From the NCBI GenBank assembly GCA_003218785.1, contig QHOM01000194.1, forward strand, positions 1-30,185: a stretch of 30,185 nt of DNA. Reading direction: 5' to 3'. Under the pieces are notes generated by a model. That model searched no databases and had not been told where the DNA came from. It was given only the letters and a program-made list of their open reading frames with translations. Of this stretch, positions 7,655-14,719 are shown piece by piece. The stretch's first letter is position 1; every line of letters begins with the position of its first letter. The position numbers and the translations under genes are program-made. This DNA is from Verrucomicrobiota bacterium. GTDB lineage: Bacteria; Verrucomicrobiota; Verrucomicrobiia; Chthoniobacterales; UBA10450.

Positions 7655-7800
7655 GCACCCGCCTTCGCGGCGCTTCGGCGCGGCAGGCAAATGACGAATG
7701 ACGAAGGAATGTCGAAATCCGAATCACGAAACATGAGGAGCCTTGCGGCAGTGCTTTCGAGCTTCGGCACGGATTCGACATTCTACATTCGTCATTTTAA
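7655..7800. repeat. Intergenic inverted repeat of the GACGAATGACGAA type
   Basis: This 213-base gap between the UPF0173 and glycosylase genes is mostly repetitive. AATGACGAA units occur in tandem at 7690-7705. The stretch 7697-7720 is the inverse of 7771-7796 (AATGACGAA, a short insert, GAATGTCGAA, TCC). The interior holds G+C-rich pieces with CTTCGGC. It probably overlaps promoters of both divergent genes. It looks like a dispersed repeat rather than a gene; copy number cannot be judged from one window. Confidence 0.6.
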
Positions 7801-7810
7801 TTGAGGGCCT

Positions 7811-8446
7811 ATGAATTACGAACACGCGCATCAGCATCTTGCCGCAACCGATCCTCGGCTGGCGGCCCTAATTGCTCGATCGCTTCGTTACAATATCAAA
7901 CCAGCAGTGCGCATCCGTCCATTTCACGCGCTGGCTGAATCGATCGCTTATCAGCAACTAAGCGGCAAAGCCGCAGCCACCATCTTCGGCCGCGTTCGTG
8001 CTCTTTATCCTGGAAGGAAATGGCTCGAGCCCGAAAAAATTCTCGCCACCTCAGACGACACTTTTCGTGCTGCGGGTCTTTCCCGTAGTAAGATTTCCGC
8101 GTTAACGGATCTCGCTGCGAAAACAATCGATGGCACCGTACCTGTCGGGCGCGCACTCATCCGGATGAGCGATGATGAGATCGTCACGCGTCTCATCACC
8201 GTGCACGGAATCGGCCGTTGGACAGTCGAGATGCTTCTTCTCTTTGATCTCGGTCGGCCCGATGTCTGGCCGGTCGACGATTACGGAGTTCGCAAAGGTT
8301 TTGCCAAAACCTTTGGCAAACGAAAACTGCCGACGCCGAAGCAGCTCATGAAACTCGGTGAGAAATGGCGGCCATACCGCTCGATTGCGGCGTGGTATTT
8401 CTGGCGCGCGTTGGATGCGCCGGAGAAGACCAATCGTTTCGACTAA
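7811..8446 (+). CDS. AlkA-type DNA-3-methyladenine glycosylase (HhH-GPD)
   Basis: Base-excision repair glycosylase predicted to remove alkylated bases such as 3-methyladenine from DNA. The 211-residue protein is the HhH-GPD core without the extra N-terminal domain of E. coli AlkA. The helix-hairpin-helix is VHGIGRWTVEMLLLF (about residues 131-145), and the glycine/proline-rich loop with the catalytic aspartate is WPVDDYGVRKG, with Asp157 aligning to the catalytic position. QQLSGKAAATI at about residue 48 is the typical early helix of this subfamily. Start ATG 7811 has GAGGG upstream. The only clear relative in function within the window is nth at 16689. A long hairpin follows the stop. Confidence 0.9.
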   Translation: MNYEHAHQHLAATDPRLAALIARSLRYNIKPAVRIRPFHALAESIAYQQLSGKAAATIFGRVRALYPGRKWLEPEKILATSDDTFRAAGLSRSKISALTDLAAKTIDGTVPVGRALIRMSDDEIVTRLITVHGIGRWTVEMLLLFDLGRPDVWPVDDYGVRKGFAKTFGKRKLPTPKQLMKLGEKWRPYRSIAAWYFWRALDAPEKTNRFD

Positions 8447-8472
8447 CTTGTAGCCACCGGCCTTTGGCTGAT

Positions 8473-8567
8473 CCGGTTATAAGAGGTAAAAATGTTACAA
8501 GGGTTACAAAGGACCTACAGCGTTACAACGATTCCTCTTGTAACTTTTGTAACCGTTTAACCTGCGC
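8473..8567. repeat. Long imperfect hairpin with GTTACAA units (copy 2)
   Basis: The left arm (8486-8513) contains GTTACAA, two bases, GTTACAA. The right arm (8534-8561) contains the complements TTGTAAC and TTGTAAC with the same nine-base spacing, and a further GTTACAA lies in the loop. The element ends with TTTAACCTGCGC, the same 12 bases as copy 1. It lies about 30-110 bases behind the alkA stop and ahead of the GYF_2 gene. It could terminate alkA transcription, although no clean U-tract follows. Confidence 0.7.
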
Positions 8568-8614
8568 GAACGCGCATTGACTTTGCTTTCTCGACTCACT
8601 AAAACACAAGCATT

Positions 8615-9466
8615 ATGGCGATGATCCACGTTAATCGGGGCGCAACGAGTTTGGGCGCATTTTCGGAAGAGGAAGTCCGCGAAGGACTACGTAACGGTCG
8701 CTTCGCTCCCACCGATCTTGGCTGGCGCGAAGGAATGGAGAGTTGGAAACCGCTTTCGCACTTCTCCGAGCTTGAAGCCGCTGTGCCGGCCGCACCGCCT
8801 CCAAAAATAGGCGCAACATCCCTGTCTGAAACTCCCATCGCGCGCAGCGGATTGCCGTGGGACCAACGTCAGGAGAAGGGATTTTTTAACGCGTTCGTCG
8901 AAACGTTGTTAATGGTCTTGGGTAAGCCTGGAGTGGCATTCACTGCAATGAAGCGCGAGGGCGGTTTAGGCGAGCCACTCATCTACACGGTCGTCGGCAG
9001 CAGTTTTGGGGTAGTTATTTATTTCCTCATGACACTATTTATGCCGTCGCTGATGACCTTCGGCGATCGACACGGCCTCGCGCGGCTTGCGGGTTTAGGC
9101 ATTGGATCGATTTTCGGCGTCATTCTAGTGCCGTTTTTCGCGGTAATCGGTACCTTTACCGCATCGGCAATTCTGCATCTCTGCCTACTGATCGTTGGTG
9201 GTGCCAGACAATCGTTTGAAACAACTTTTCGCGTCGTTTGTTTTGTCGGCGGATCAATCGATCCACTTCTCATCCTACCTTTTTGCGGTGGATTTATCGT
9301 CGCCGTTTGGAAAATCATCCTTTACTGCATCGGCCTCGCTCGCGCGCATGACACGGATACTGGACGCGCCGTGCTGGCAGTAATCCTTCCAGTAATTGTT
9401 TGTTGTGGTGGCGTCATTGCAGTGATGTTCGGTGCGCTGGGCGTCTGGAGCGCGTCGCACCATTGA
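8615..9466 (+). CDS. GYF_2 (DUF4339) plus Yip1-like membrane protein
   Basis: Two-part protein of 283 residues. Residues about 1-55 match the GYF_2/DUF4339 domain (IHVNRGATSLGAFSEEEVREGLRNGRF, then TDLGWREGMESWKPL), a small fold thought to bind proline-rich peptides. A short proline/alanine linker follows, then from about residue 95 a Yip1-like membrane domain with about five hydrophobic segments, including VGSSFGVVIYFLMTLFM, FFAVIGTFTASAILHLCLLIVGG and VLAVILPVIVCCGGVIAVMFGALG. Such fusions are common in Verrucomicrobiota and Planctomycetota with no proven role. It starts at ATG 8615 with no strong ribosome site. The DUF2752 gene follows closely, so the two membrane proteins probably form one transcript. 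Confidence 0.8.
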   Translation: MAMIHVNRGATSLGAFSEEEVREGLRNGRFAPTDLGWREGMESWKPLSHFSELEAAVPAAPPPKIGATSLSETPIARSGLPWDQRQEKGFFNAFVETLLMVLGKPGVAFTAMKREGGLGEPLIYTVVGSSFGVVIYFLMTLFMPSLMTFGDRHGLARLAGLGIGSIFGVILVPFFAVIGTFTASAILHLCLLIVGGARQSFETTFRVVCFVGGSIDPLLILPFCGGFIVAVWKIILYCIGLARAHDTDTGRAVLAVILPVIVCCGGVIAVMFGALGVWSASHH

Positions 9467-9476
9467 TTTCCGGAGA

Positions 9477-9899
9477 ATGCAGCTTTGCCCTCGCCGGCTT
9501 GCTCCAGGTGAAATCGATCACGAGCTGCTCTGGCTAAGCGTCTCGCTTTCATCCCTGGTCGCTGCGGCGGCTTGGCTCGCACTGGGCCTGCCATGGCCGC
9601 ACTGCGCCTTTCATGAGTTAACTGGTCTGCCTTGCGTCACCTGTGGCGCGACGCGGTCCGCGATTGCATTTTTCCACGGGAATATTGTGAGCGCGTGGAA
9701 ATGGAATCCGCTCGTCTTCGCTTGTTTGTGCGGATTGTCGATCTTCAATGTTTATGGATTCGTCGTGCTTGTCACGCGGGTGCCGCGTTTGCGGGTTGCG
9801 TTTGTCACTCAAACGGAAAAGAAATACACGCGACTAATCGTGATCGCCGCGCTCGCGCTCAACTGGATTTATCTATTGTCGCATTGGCGCAATTTTTAA
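9477..9899 (+). CDS. DUF2752 membrane protein
   Basis: Small membrane protein of about 140 residues with the DUF2752 signature: CAFHELTGLPCVTCGATRSAIAFFHGN, with two cysteines in the C-x2-C arrangement and the conserved TR. Three hydrophobic segments are visible: before the motif, around PLVFACLCGLSIFNVYGFVVLV, and near the C-terminus. Its function is unknown; the cysteine pair could bind metal or be redox-active. I start at ATG 9477, which follows GGAGA and keeps the gene from overlapping its neighbour; a GTG at 9432 would add 15 residues and overlap the GYF_2/Yip1 gene. It often accompanies GYF or TM2-type membrane proteins, as here. Confidence 0.75.
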   Translation: MQLCPRRLAPGEIDHELLWLSVSLSSLVAAAAWLALGLPWPHCAFHELTGLPCVTCGATRSAIAFFHGNIVSAWKWNPLVFACLCGLSIFNVYGFVVLVTRVPRLRVAFVTQTEKKYTRLIVIAALALNWIYLLSHWRNF

Positions 9900-9937
9900 A
9901 GCTGCACTGAGCGAAAGCCTACGCTGGTGAAGCCGCA

Positions 9938-10627
9938 TTAATTGGCATCGTCCGGGAAAGCGCTCGATCCAGCTGGCAATGCCCGTCCCACGTCGTCTTC
10001 CGGCGCGCCGCGGTGCGCTTTGATGAATGCAGTTGGATCAAGCCATCCTCGTGTATTTTCGCGATAGCCCGGGCCAACGAACGGAGTGACGAATTCGCGC
10101 ATTTCGAAATGGAGATGGGCAGGATAACGGCCATCGGCTGTTCCGACGGTCGCAATTTGCTGACCGCGCCTCACTTCGTCTCCTGCCTGCACGAGCATCG
10201 TTTCGACATGGCCATAGAACGACTGCACGTATTTGCGTCCGCCATTCTCAAGATAGGCGTGCAGGACGATGACAACGTTACCCCAGCCTGGGCCGCCATC
10301 GCGCGCGAGAAGCACCCGCCCATCGGCTACCGCGTAGATTGGATCGCCCAGATCGCTGTCTTCCCCTCCGATGCCGTTCAAGTCATCGCCGAGATGACGA
10401 TTCTCCGTGAATCGTTGTGCGTTGTAGCTCATCGCGCCGTTTTCGCTGCCGAGGGGAAAATCGAAACGTACAGCGGTTGGAAGCGACGCGAGATCGAGCG
10501 GCGATGGAACTCGAAATGCTGGAGCGACATATTTTGGCCGCGTCAATTCCGGCCAGAGTCGAAACCAGAGCGCCGCAACGAGTCCGACCGCAAATGCGAC
10601 CACGTTCAGCGCGACCAATTTCTTCAT
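9938..10627 (-). CDS. M23 (LytM-type) zinc peptidase, membrane-anchored
   Basis: Predicted peptidoglycan endopeptidase or LytM regulator facing the periplasm. A single hydrophobic segment near the N-terminus (residues about 4-21) serves as anchor or signal. The LytM domain shows the zinc-site motifs HLGDD (His78, Asp82) and HLHFE (His171, His173), plus YGHVE with His140. The core order DPIYAVADGRV, GNVVIVLH, GDEVRRGQQIATVG is standard for family M23. I start at ATG 10627, directly before MKKLVALN; the longer open frame to 10837 runs into the divergent epimerase gene and is not credible. The last about 25 residues (DDVGRALPAG and following) lie outside the domain. It converges on the DUF2752 gene. 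Confidence 0.85.
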   Translation of the reverse strand: MKKLVALNVVAFAVGLVAALWFRLWPELTRPKYVAPAFRVPSPLDLASLPTAVRFDFPLGSENGAMSYNAQRFTENRHLGDDLNGIGGEDSDLGDPIYAVADGRVLLARDGGPGWGNVVIVLHAYLENGGRKYVQSFYGHVETMLVQAGDEVRRGQQIATVGTADGRYPAHLHFEMREFVTPFVGPGYRENTRGWLDPTAFIKAHRGAPEDDVGRALPAGSSAFPDDAN

Positions 10628-10630
10628 TGG

Positions 10631-10724
10631 TTTACCACGAAGAACACGAGGTCTGCACGGGAAAACAGAGCAAGGCGCAAAGTTTACAAATTTTCTTCGT
10701 GCACTTCGGGTCCTTGGTGGTTGA
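10631..10724. repeat. Inverted repeat of the ACCACGAAG type between divergent genes
   Basis: The stretch 10633-10659 (ACCACGAAGAACACGAGG and following) is matched by the reverse complement of 10695-10722 with about six differences. The whole 109-base gap between the M23 gene and the epimerase gene is taken up by this structure, so both promoters would have to lie in or around it. The ACCACGAAG...CACGAAG pattern is a familiar intergenic repeat in several soil-bacterial phyla (from memory, not checked). Confidence 0.6.
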
Positions 10725-10736
10725 ACTTCTGGCAGG

Positions 10737-11693
10737 ATGCGAATTCTCGTGACTGGTGGTGCTGGTTTCATCGGGTCGCATCTTGTCGAAAAATTACTCG
10801 CGGTTGGGCACGAAGTCGCCATCCTCGACGACTTCAACGATTTTTACGATCCGCAGATCAAGCATGCAAACATTGCCGGTTTCGCTAAAGACGTGGCCGT
10901 TCACCATGTCGATCTTCGGGACAGCGCCTCGGTGCGAAGTTTATTTCATCGCGAAAAATTTGAAACGATCGCGCACCTCGCTGCCCGTGCTGGGGTTCGC
11001 CCGTCGATTCAGCATCCGCAACTTTACTACGACACGAATGTCAGTGGCACATTGCATCTGCTCGATGCGGCGCGCGTAATCGGCGTTGAACGATTCATCT
11101 TCGCGTCGAGCTCATCCGTCTACGGCATTTCGAAAACAGTTCCGTTTTCTGAAGATCAACATCTCACCCAGACGCTCAGCCCGTATGCCGCGACGAAAAT
11201 CGCTGGCGAATTTCTTTGCTCGACTTACTCGCATCTTTACCGGATGCACGTGGTGGCGTTGCGATATTTTACCGTTTACGGTCCGCGGCAACGGCCGGAT
11301 CTGGCGATCCATCAATTCACGCGGCGCATTTATGCCGATCAGCCGATCGATCAATTCGGCGACGGGACGACGCGGCGCGATTACACTTACATCGACGACG
11401 TGATTCAAGGAACCATGGCCGCGCTGGCGTACCAGGGGCCGTCTTTTGATATTTTTAATCTTGGCGAGAGCGAAACCATTCAGCTCAGAGACCTGATCGT
11501 AGCGATCGAGAATGCGCTTGGGAAAAAAGCAAAGATCAATCGGCTGCCGGAGCAGCCCGGCGACATGCCGTTGACTTGCGCCGACGTTTCCAAAGCGAGA
11601 AAATTACTCGGGTACAATCCAACCACACGATTAAGCGACGGACTGCCGCGTTTCATCGATTGGTTTCTCCGAATGAAAGATCGGCAACCGTAA
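10737..11693 (+). CDS. NAD-dependent sugar-nucleotide epimerase (UDP-glucuronate 4-epimerase-like)
   Basis: Short-chain extended dehydrogenase of 318 residues, predicted to epimerise a nucleotide sugar for surface polysaccharide. The Rossmann motif GGAGFIG is at residues 7-13. DDFNDFYDPQIKHANI resembles the diagnostic region of UDP-glucuronate 4-epimerases (GAE/CapI group) more than GalE. The active site shows the Ser stretch ASSSSVYG (residues 123-130) and Tyr150/Lys154 in YAATK. A C-terminal substrate region (RYFTVYGPRQRPDLAIHQF) also fits that group. ATG 10737 directly follows GGCAGG. It lies 13 bases upstream of a sulfotransferase gene, so the two may build a sulfated polysaccharide or glycolipid. 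Confidence 0.85.
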   Translation: MRILVTGGAGFIGSHLVEKLLAVGHEVAILDDFNDFYDPQIKHANIAGFAKDVAVHHVDLRDSASVRSLFHREKFETIAHLAARAGVRPSIQHPQLYYDTNVSGTLHLLDAARVIGVERFIFASSSSVYGISKTVPFSEDQHLTQTLSPYAATKIAGEFLCSTYSHLYRMHVVALRYFTVYGPRQRPDLAIHQFTRRIYADQPIDQFGDGTTRRDYTYIDDVIQGTMAALAYQGPSFDIFNLGESETIQLRDLIVAIENALGKKAKINRLPEQPGDMPLTCADVSKARKLLGYNPTTRLSDGLPRFIDWFLRMKDRQP

Positions 11694-11706
11694 ATCGACA
11701 ATCGCC

Positions 11707-12723
11707 ATGCCAACGGGTTCTGAGAATTTGCTCTTTGATCAACGCGCCTGTTTCGTCGCGGGCCAGGCGAAATCCGGCACTACGCTTTTAGTGGCACTGC
11801 TCGATAACCATCCCGAGTTGCTCGTTTTGCCGGAGGAAACCGCGTATTTTCCCACTGTCCTCACAAAATATGCGCCGCGTGGCCGCCGCGCGCAGTTTGA
11901 CTACCTGACGAAACAGTCGCTTTCCAACGTGCTCTTTGGCGGGCCATGCAAATGGGGCAAGCGGAATTACTGCGCTTTTCCGCGCGAAAAGTTTCTGCAA
12001 ACATTTGAGCGCGCGGCATTCAATCCCGCGAACGCGCAGGAAGATTTGCTTGTCCTGATGGTGAAAGCGTACGCCGCGACGCTGGAACGTCCGCTCGATA
12101 CGATCGGGCGGTGGGTGGAAAAAACGCCGGCCAATCGCAATCACATTCCCGCGATTCTCGCCCGCTTCCCGCACGCGAAAATTCTCGTCACGGTGCGTGA
12201 TCCGCGTGCCATTCTCGCTGCGCAAATTGCACTCGAGAAGACGAGGAAGACCGGAAGGTTTTCAACTTATTACGTGATCGCCCACTGGCGTGTAGCCGCC
12301 AGGCTCGCCCAGCGCGTACGCAATAGGGAGATTCCCGGGCTAGTCGTGCCATATGAGCAGTTGGTCTGCGAACCAGCCAAAATGATGGAAAAAGTTTGCG
12401 CTTACCTGGAGATCGACTTTGATGTGGAAACGGTCCTGACGCCGACAAAGGTGGGCCAGTTCTGGAGCGGCAACTCGGCGGCGCGGATCAACTTTTCGCA
12501 GATTAGTCCAGAACCGGCAACACGCTGGCGGCGCGAACTTTCAGAGGACGAAATCGGCTGGGTGGAATGGCATTGCCGCGATCTCATGCCGGAATTTGGC
12601 TATGAGCCCAAACTCAACCGACGCGAGCTGCGATATTTCATGCGGCCAATTCAGGGTGAGTGTCCGCGAGAGTATTTGAAGTCGCGCATCTATTCTTTTC
12701 GCGACGATTGGATTCGACGCTAA
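11707..12723 (+). CDS. Sulfotransferase family protein
   Basis: Predicted PAPS-dependent sulfotransferase of 338 residues. The 5'-phosphosulfate loop is GQAKSGTTLL (residues about 19-28), and the 3'-phosphate binding motif is VTVRDPRAI (about 160-168) in the right spacing. The stretch LLDNHPELLVLPEETAYFP after the first motif is typical of bacterial Sulfotransfer_3 proteins. VEKTPANRNHI precedes the second motif, as in that group. The acceptor is unknown; co-transcription with an epimerase suggests a carbohydrate, although relatives also sulfate lipids and peptides. It starts at ATG 11707, 13 bases after the epimerase stop. Confidence 0.85.
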   Translation: MPTGSENLLFDQRACFVAGQAKSGTTLLVALLDNHPELLVLPEETAYFPTVLTKYAPRGRRAQFDYLTKQSLSNVLFGGPCKWGKRNYCAFPREKFLQTFERAAFNPANAQEDLLVLMVKAYAATLERPLDTIGRWVEKTPANRNHIPAILARFPHAKILVTVRDPRAILAAQIALEKTRKTGRFSTYYVIAHWRVAARLAQRVRNREIPGLVVPYEQLVCEPAKMMEKVCAYLEIDFDVETVLTPTKVGQFWSGNSAARINFSQISPEPATRWRRELSEDEIGWVEWHCRDLMPEFGYEPKLNRRELRYFMRPIQGECPREYLKSRIYSFRDDWIRR

Positions 12724-13082
12724 ACGGAACAATCTGAATGGACTAATCTGCATATCACTTGCAAACGCCTGTACCGCGAGCCATAATCACGGCGAGATGT
12801 CGGGAATCTTCTTCGATCTTCCGAGCCCCCGTTTTCTACGGCGATTCAGACTTTTTGAGACCATGATGCGCACTTTTGCATCTTCGCTGCTTCGTTGGTT
12901 GATCGCGCCGGCTTACGGTTTGAGACAAGTGCATTTCCGACTCAAGGAGGCGGAGTTTCCAGCGGCGTCGCAGAGTGCTAGTAACCTATTTGAGTGGACT
13001 GTGAGTGATTCGCGCGCCGCGGACGGTGCATCGATCGATGCGCTCTGCCCATTTAACAATTGGTTAAAACTTAAGGATCAAC
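12724..13082 (+). promoter_or_regulatory. Promoter and about 290-base leader upstream of the RRM gene
   Basis: This 359-base gap has no convincing gene. TTGCAA at 12759-12764 and CATAAT at 12782-12787, 17 bases apart, form a fair sigma-70 promoter and would give a leader of about 290 bases. Within it, an AAGGAGG at 12943-12949 has no start codon behind it. A small hairpin (TTTAAC at 13052-13057 with GTTAAA at 13063-13068) sits just before the ribosome site AAGGA (13073-13077), which is five bases from ATG 13083. A frame open from 12797 continues out of frame through the RRM gene and has no recognisable domain. Confidence 0.5.
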
Positions 13083-13586
13083 ATGAACTCTTATTCATCC
13101 GGGAGACGCTCGCGTCATCCGCGCGGGGGGGCCCGACGCAGGGGCAACCCCGAACGCTTTCGGGGTCAGCAGGGAGAAGCGAAAACGCAAAAAAAGACAT
13201 TCTGGCAGCGAGTTGCGGCATTTTTTGGAAACGGCAAGGGCACAAAGCAAACAGCAACGGGCGCGCGAAATGGTGCGCAGCCTTCACGACCAGCACGAAA
13301 ACCTGAACGAATCGAAGTCACTTCGCCGCGTCTTTACGTCGGCAACTTGTCCTTCGATGCCACCGAGAGCGATCTGTTCGAATTGTTCAACGGCGTGGGG
13401 CATGTGCAAAATGCGGAAGTCGTAAGTTATCGGCACAATCAACGCTCGAAGGGTTTTGCGTTTGTGCAGATGCAAACCATCGAGGAAGCGAAACGCGCTG
13501 TGCAGGAATTGCACGACAAAGAATTCCTTGGCCGCAGACTGGTAGTGAGCGGCGCAAAATCCAGCGAGCATCAAGCGCGAAGTTAG
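13083..13586 (+). CDS. RRM-domain RNA-binding protein with basic N-terminal tail
   Basis: Predicted single-stranded RNA-binding protein of 167 residues. Residues 1-30 are rich in Arg, Gly and Ser (RHPRGGARRRG), an RGG-like tail. A short hydrophobic-aromatic helix KKTFWQRVAAFFG follows at about 37-49, then a linker, and one RNA recognition motif from about residue 82. RNP2 is LYVGNL (84-89) and RNP1 is KGFAFVQM (123-130), with the aromatic positions kept except that RNP1 ends in QM. Bacterial RRM proteins of this size occur in cyanobacteria and Verrucomicrobiota, some cold-induced. The start is fixed by a strong AAGGA five bases upstream. A run of seven G (13125-13131) lies in the tail region. 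A terminator follows. Confidence 0.85.
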   Translation: MNSYSSGRRSRHPRGGARRRGNPERFRGQQGEAKTQKKTFWQRVAAFFGNGKGTKQTATGARNGAQPSRPARKPERIEVTSPRLYVGNLSFDATESDLFELFNGVGHVQNAEVVSYRHNQRSKGFAFVQMQTIEEAKRAVQELHDKEFLGRRLVVSGAKSSEHQARS

Positions 13587-13603
13587 CCGAGATCGGTGAT
13601 TTC

Positions 13604-13653
13604 AATCGGGAGACGTGGCGCAACTGAGCGCGCGTCTTCCGATTTTGTCTTCT
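13604..13653 (+). terminator. Rho-independent terminator after the RRM gene
   Basis: AATCGGGAGACG (13604-13615) pairs with CGTCTTCCGATT (13633-13644) over 12 positions with one G-U pair. The loop itself contains GCGC pairs. The stem is followed by TTGTCTTCT. It lies 18 bases after the RRM stop codon, so the RRM gene is probably transcribed alone. Confidence 0.75.
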
Positions 13654-13656
13654 ATA

Positions 13657-13681
13657 GCGGCCCGAGAGAATCCGGGGCCGC
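13657..13681 (+). promoter_or_regulatory. Perfect 7-bp G+C hairpin just ahead of miaA
   Basis: GCGGCCC (13657-13663) and GGGCCGC (13675-13681) form a perfect stem with an 11-base loop, ending 12 bases before the miaA start. No ribosome-binding site is visible between the hairpin and ATG 13694. It could be a second terminator stem or limit initiation of miaA. Confidence 0.45.
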
Positions 13682-13693
13682 ATGATTTGATTG

Positions 13694-14719
13694 ATGACAC
13701 GCACCTTCTTCATCGTCGGCCCCACAGCGACTGGCAAATCCGAGTTTGCCGCCGATGTCGCGCATGAAATTGGTGCCGAAATCATCAGCGCGGATGCATT
13801 TCAGATATATCGCGGGCTCGATCTCCTGACGGCAAAACCGGATCGGGCAACGCTCGCGAAGGCTTCGCATCATTTGATTGGCACAACGCCGCTTCACGAA
13901 GAGATGAATGCCGAAAAATATCGCCGTGCCGCGTCGCGCGCCATCGATGAAATCCTTTCACGTGGAAAAGCGGTGATCGTTGTTGGTGGAAGCGGGCTTT
14001 ACATCAAGGCACTCACACATGGATTGGCAGTTCTGCCACAAGTCGATCCGAAGCTGCGCGCGAACTTGAATGCCTTGAGCATAGATGAGTTGCGCTGGCA
14101 ACTTGCCGATCTCGACCCGGAAACCGCGCGCAAGATCAACATTAATAACCGGCGGCGGTTGCTCCGCGCAGTTGAGATTTGCTTAACTACTGGAAAACCG
14201 GTTTCGGCCCAACGTGGGCAATGGGCTGTAGCCGCCTCGCTGTGCGAGGCGCGGCGCACAGGTGTCGTGGCAGGTCCGCGTGACGCTTCGCAGAGCGAAG
14301 CAGCTACAACCACACACGGCGCGTTCGTGTTTCGCGACCGGGAAGAGCTTTACACCCGAATTAATGATCGAGTGGAAGCAATGTTCGAAAATGGCGTAAT
14401 TGAAGAAGTACGCGCCGCTGGGTCGGTCGGTTCGACTGCATCGCAGATGATCGGTTTGCGCGAGATTCAACAGTTGCTCGAAGGCAAAATGTCGATCCTG
14501 CAATGCGTGGCTGCGATTCAACAAGCGACTCGCCGTTATGCCAAAAGACAGTTGACCTGGTTTCGGCGACAAACTAATTTTGAATCGCTGAACTTATCGC
14601 CTCTCAGTCACAGCGAAGCTGGGAAAAGCAAGGCGTCTCGAAGTGGGAATTGCACGATTCCCTCGACGAGTTGCGCGAGCTGGCGAACTCCGCGGGAGCC
14701 GAAGTCGTCGACACTGTGA
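13694..14719 (+). CDS. miaA: tRNA dimethylallyltransferase carrying an in-frame palindromic insert
   Basis: MiaA adds the dimethylallyl group to A37 of tRNAs reading UNN codons. The P-loop GPTATGKS is at residues 9-16, followed by ISADAFQIYRG, TAKP, HHLIG and VGGSGLYIKAL, all standard. The later family block FVFRDREELYTRINDRV and the C-terminal RYAKRQLTWFRRQ are also present. Between QRGQW and HGAFVFRD lies an extra stretch of about 28 residues encoded by a palindromic element (14227-14308) that keeps the frame. The last about 40 residues after TWFRRQ do not resemble MiaA and overlap hflX out of frame, so the natural stop may be lost. I use ATG 13694 rather than TTG 13691. miaA beside hflX is a classic arrangement. 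Confidence 0.9.
   Translation: MTRTFFIVGPTATGKSEFAADVAHEIGAEIISADAFQIYRGLDLLTAKPDRATLAKASHHLIGTTPLHEEMNAEKYRRAASRAIDEILSRGKAVIVVGGSGLYIKALTHGLAVLPQVDPKLRANLNALSIDELRWQLADLDPETARKININNRRRLLRAVEICLTTGKPVSAQRGQWAVAASLCEARRTGVVAGPRDASQSEAATTTHGAFVFRDREELYTRINDRVEAMFENGVIEEVRAAGSVGSTASQMIGLREIQQLLEGKMSILQCVAAIQQATRRYAKRQLTWFRRQTNFESLNLSPLSHSEAGKSKASRSGNCTIPSTSCASWRTPREPKSSTL
14227..14308. repeat. Palindromic element inserted in frame in miaA
   Basis: This 82-base element has mirror ends: TGTAGCCGCCTCGC at 14227-14240 and the inverse GCGAAGCAGCTACA ending at 14308. The 25-base terminal arms agree in 21 positions. Each arm is itself a hairpin (CGCCTCGC-TGT-GCGAGGCG on the left, GCTTCGC-AGA-GCGAAGC on the right), so a cloverleaf-like fold is possible. 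It sits in a region that varies between MiaA proteins and leaves the frame open. It resembles REP/MITE-like repeats more than coding sequence. Confidence 0.8.

Noticed and set aside
10628..10837. Longer start for the M23 peptidase
   Set aside because: It would add 70 residues read through the hairpin and the divergent epimerase gene; the membrane segment fits a start at 10627.
10013..10888. 291-codon plus-strand frame opposite the M23 gene
   Set aside because: The complementary strand has a complete LytM domain with zinc ligands; this frame has no recognisable sequence and runs into the epimerase gene.
12797..13306. 169-codon plus-strand frame over the RRM leader
   Set aside because: It shows no domain, runs out of frame through the RRM gene, and lacks a ribosome site; the RRM frame has a strong one.
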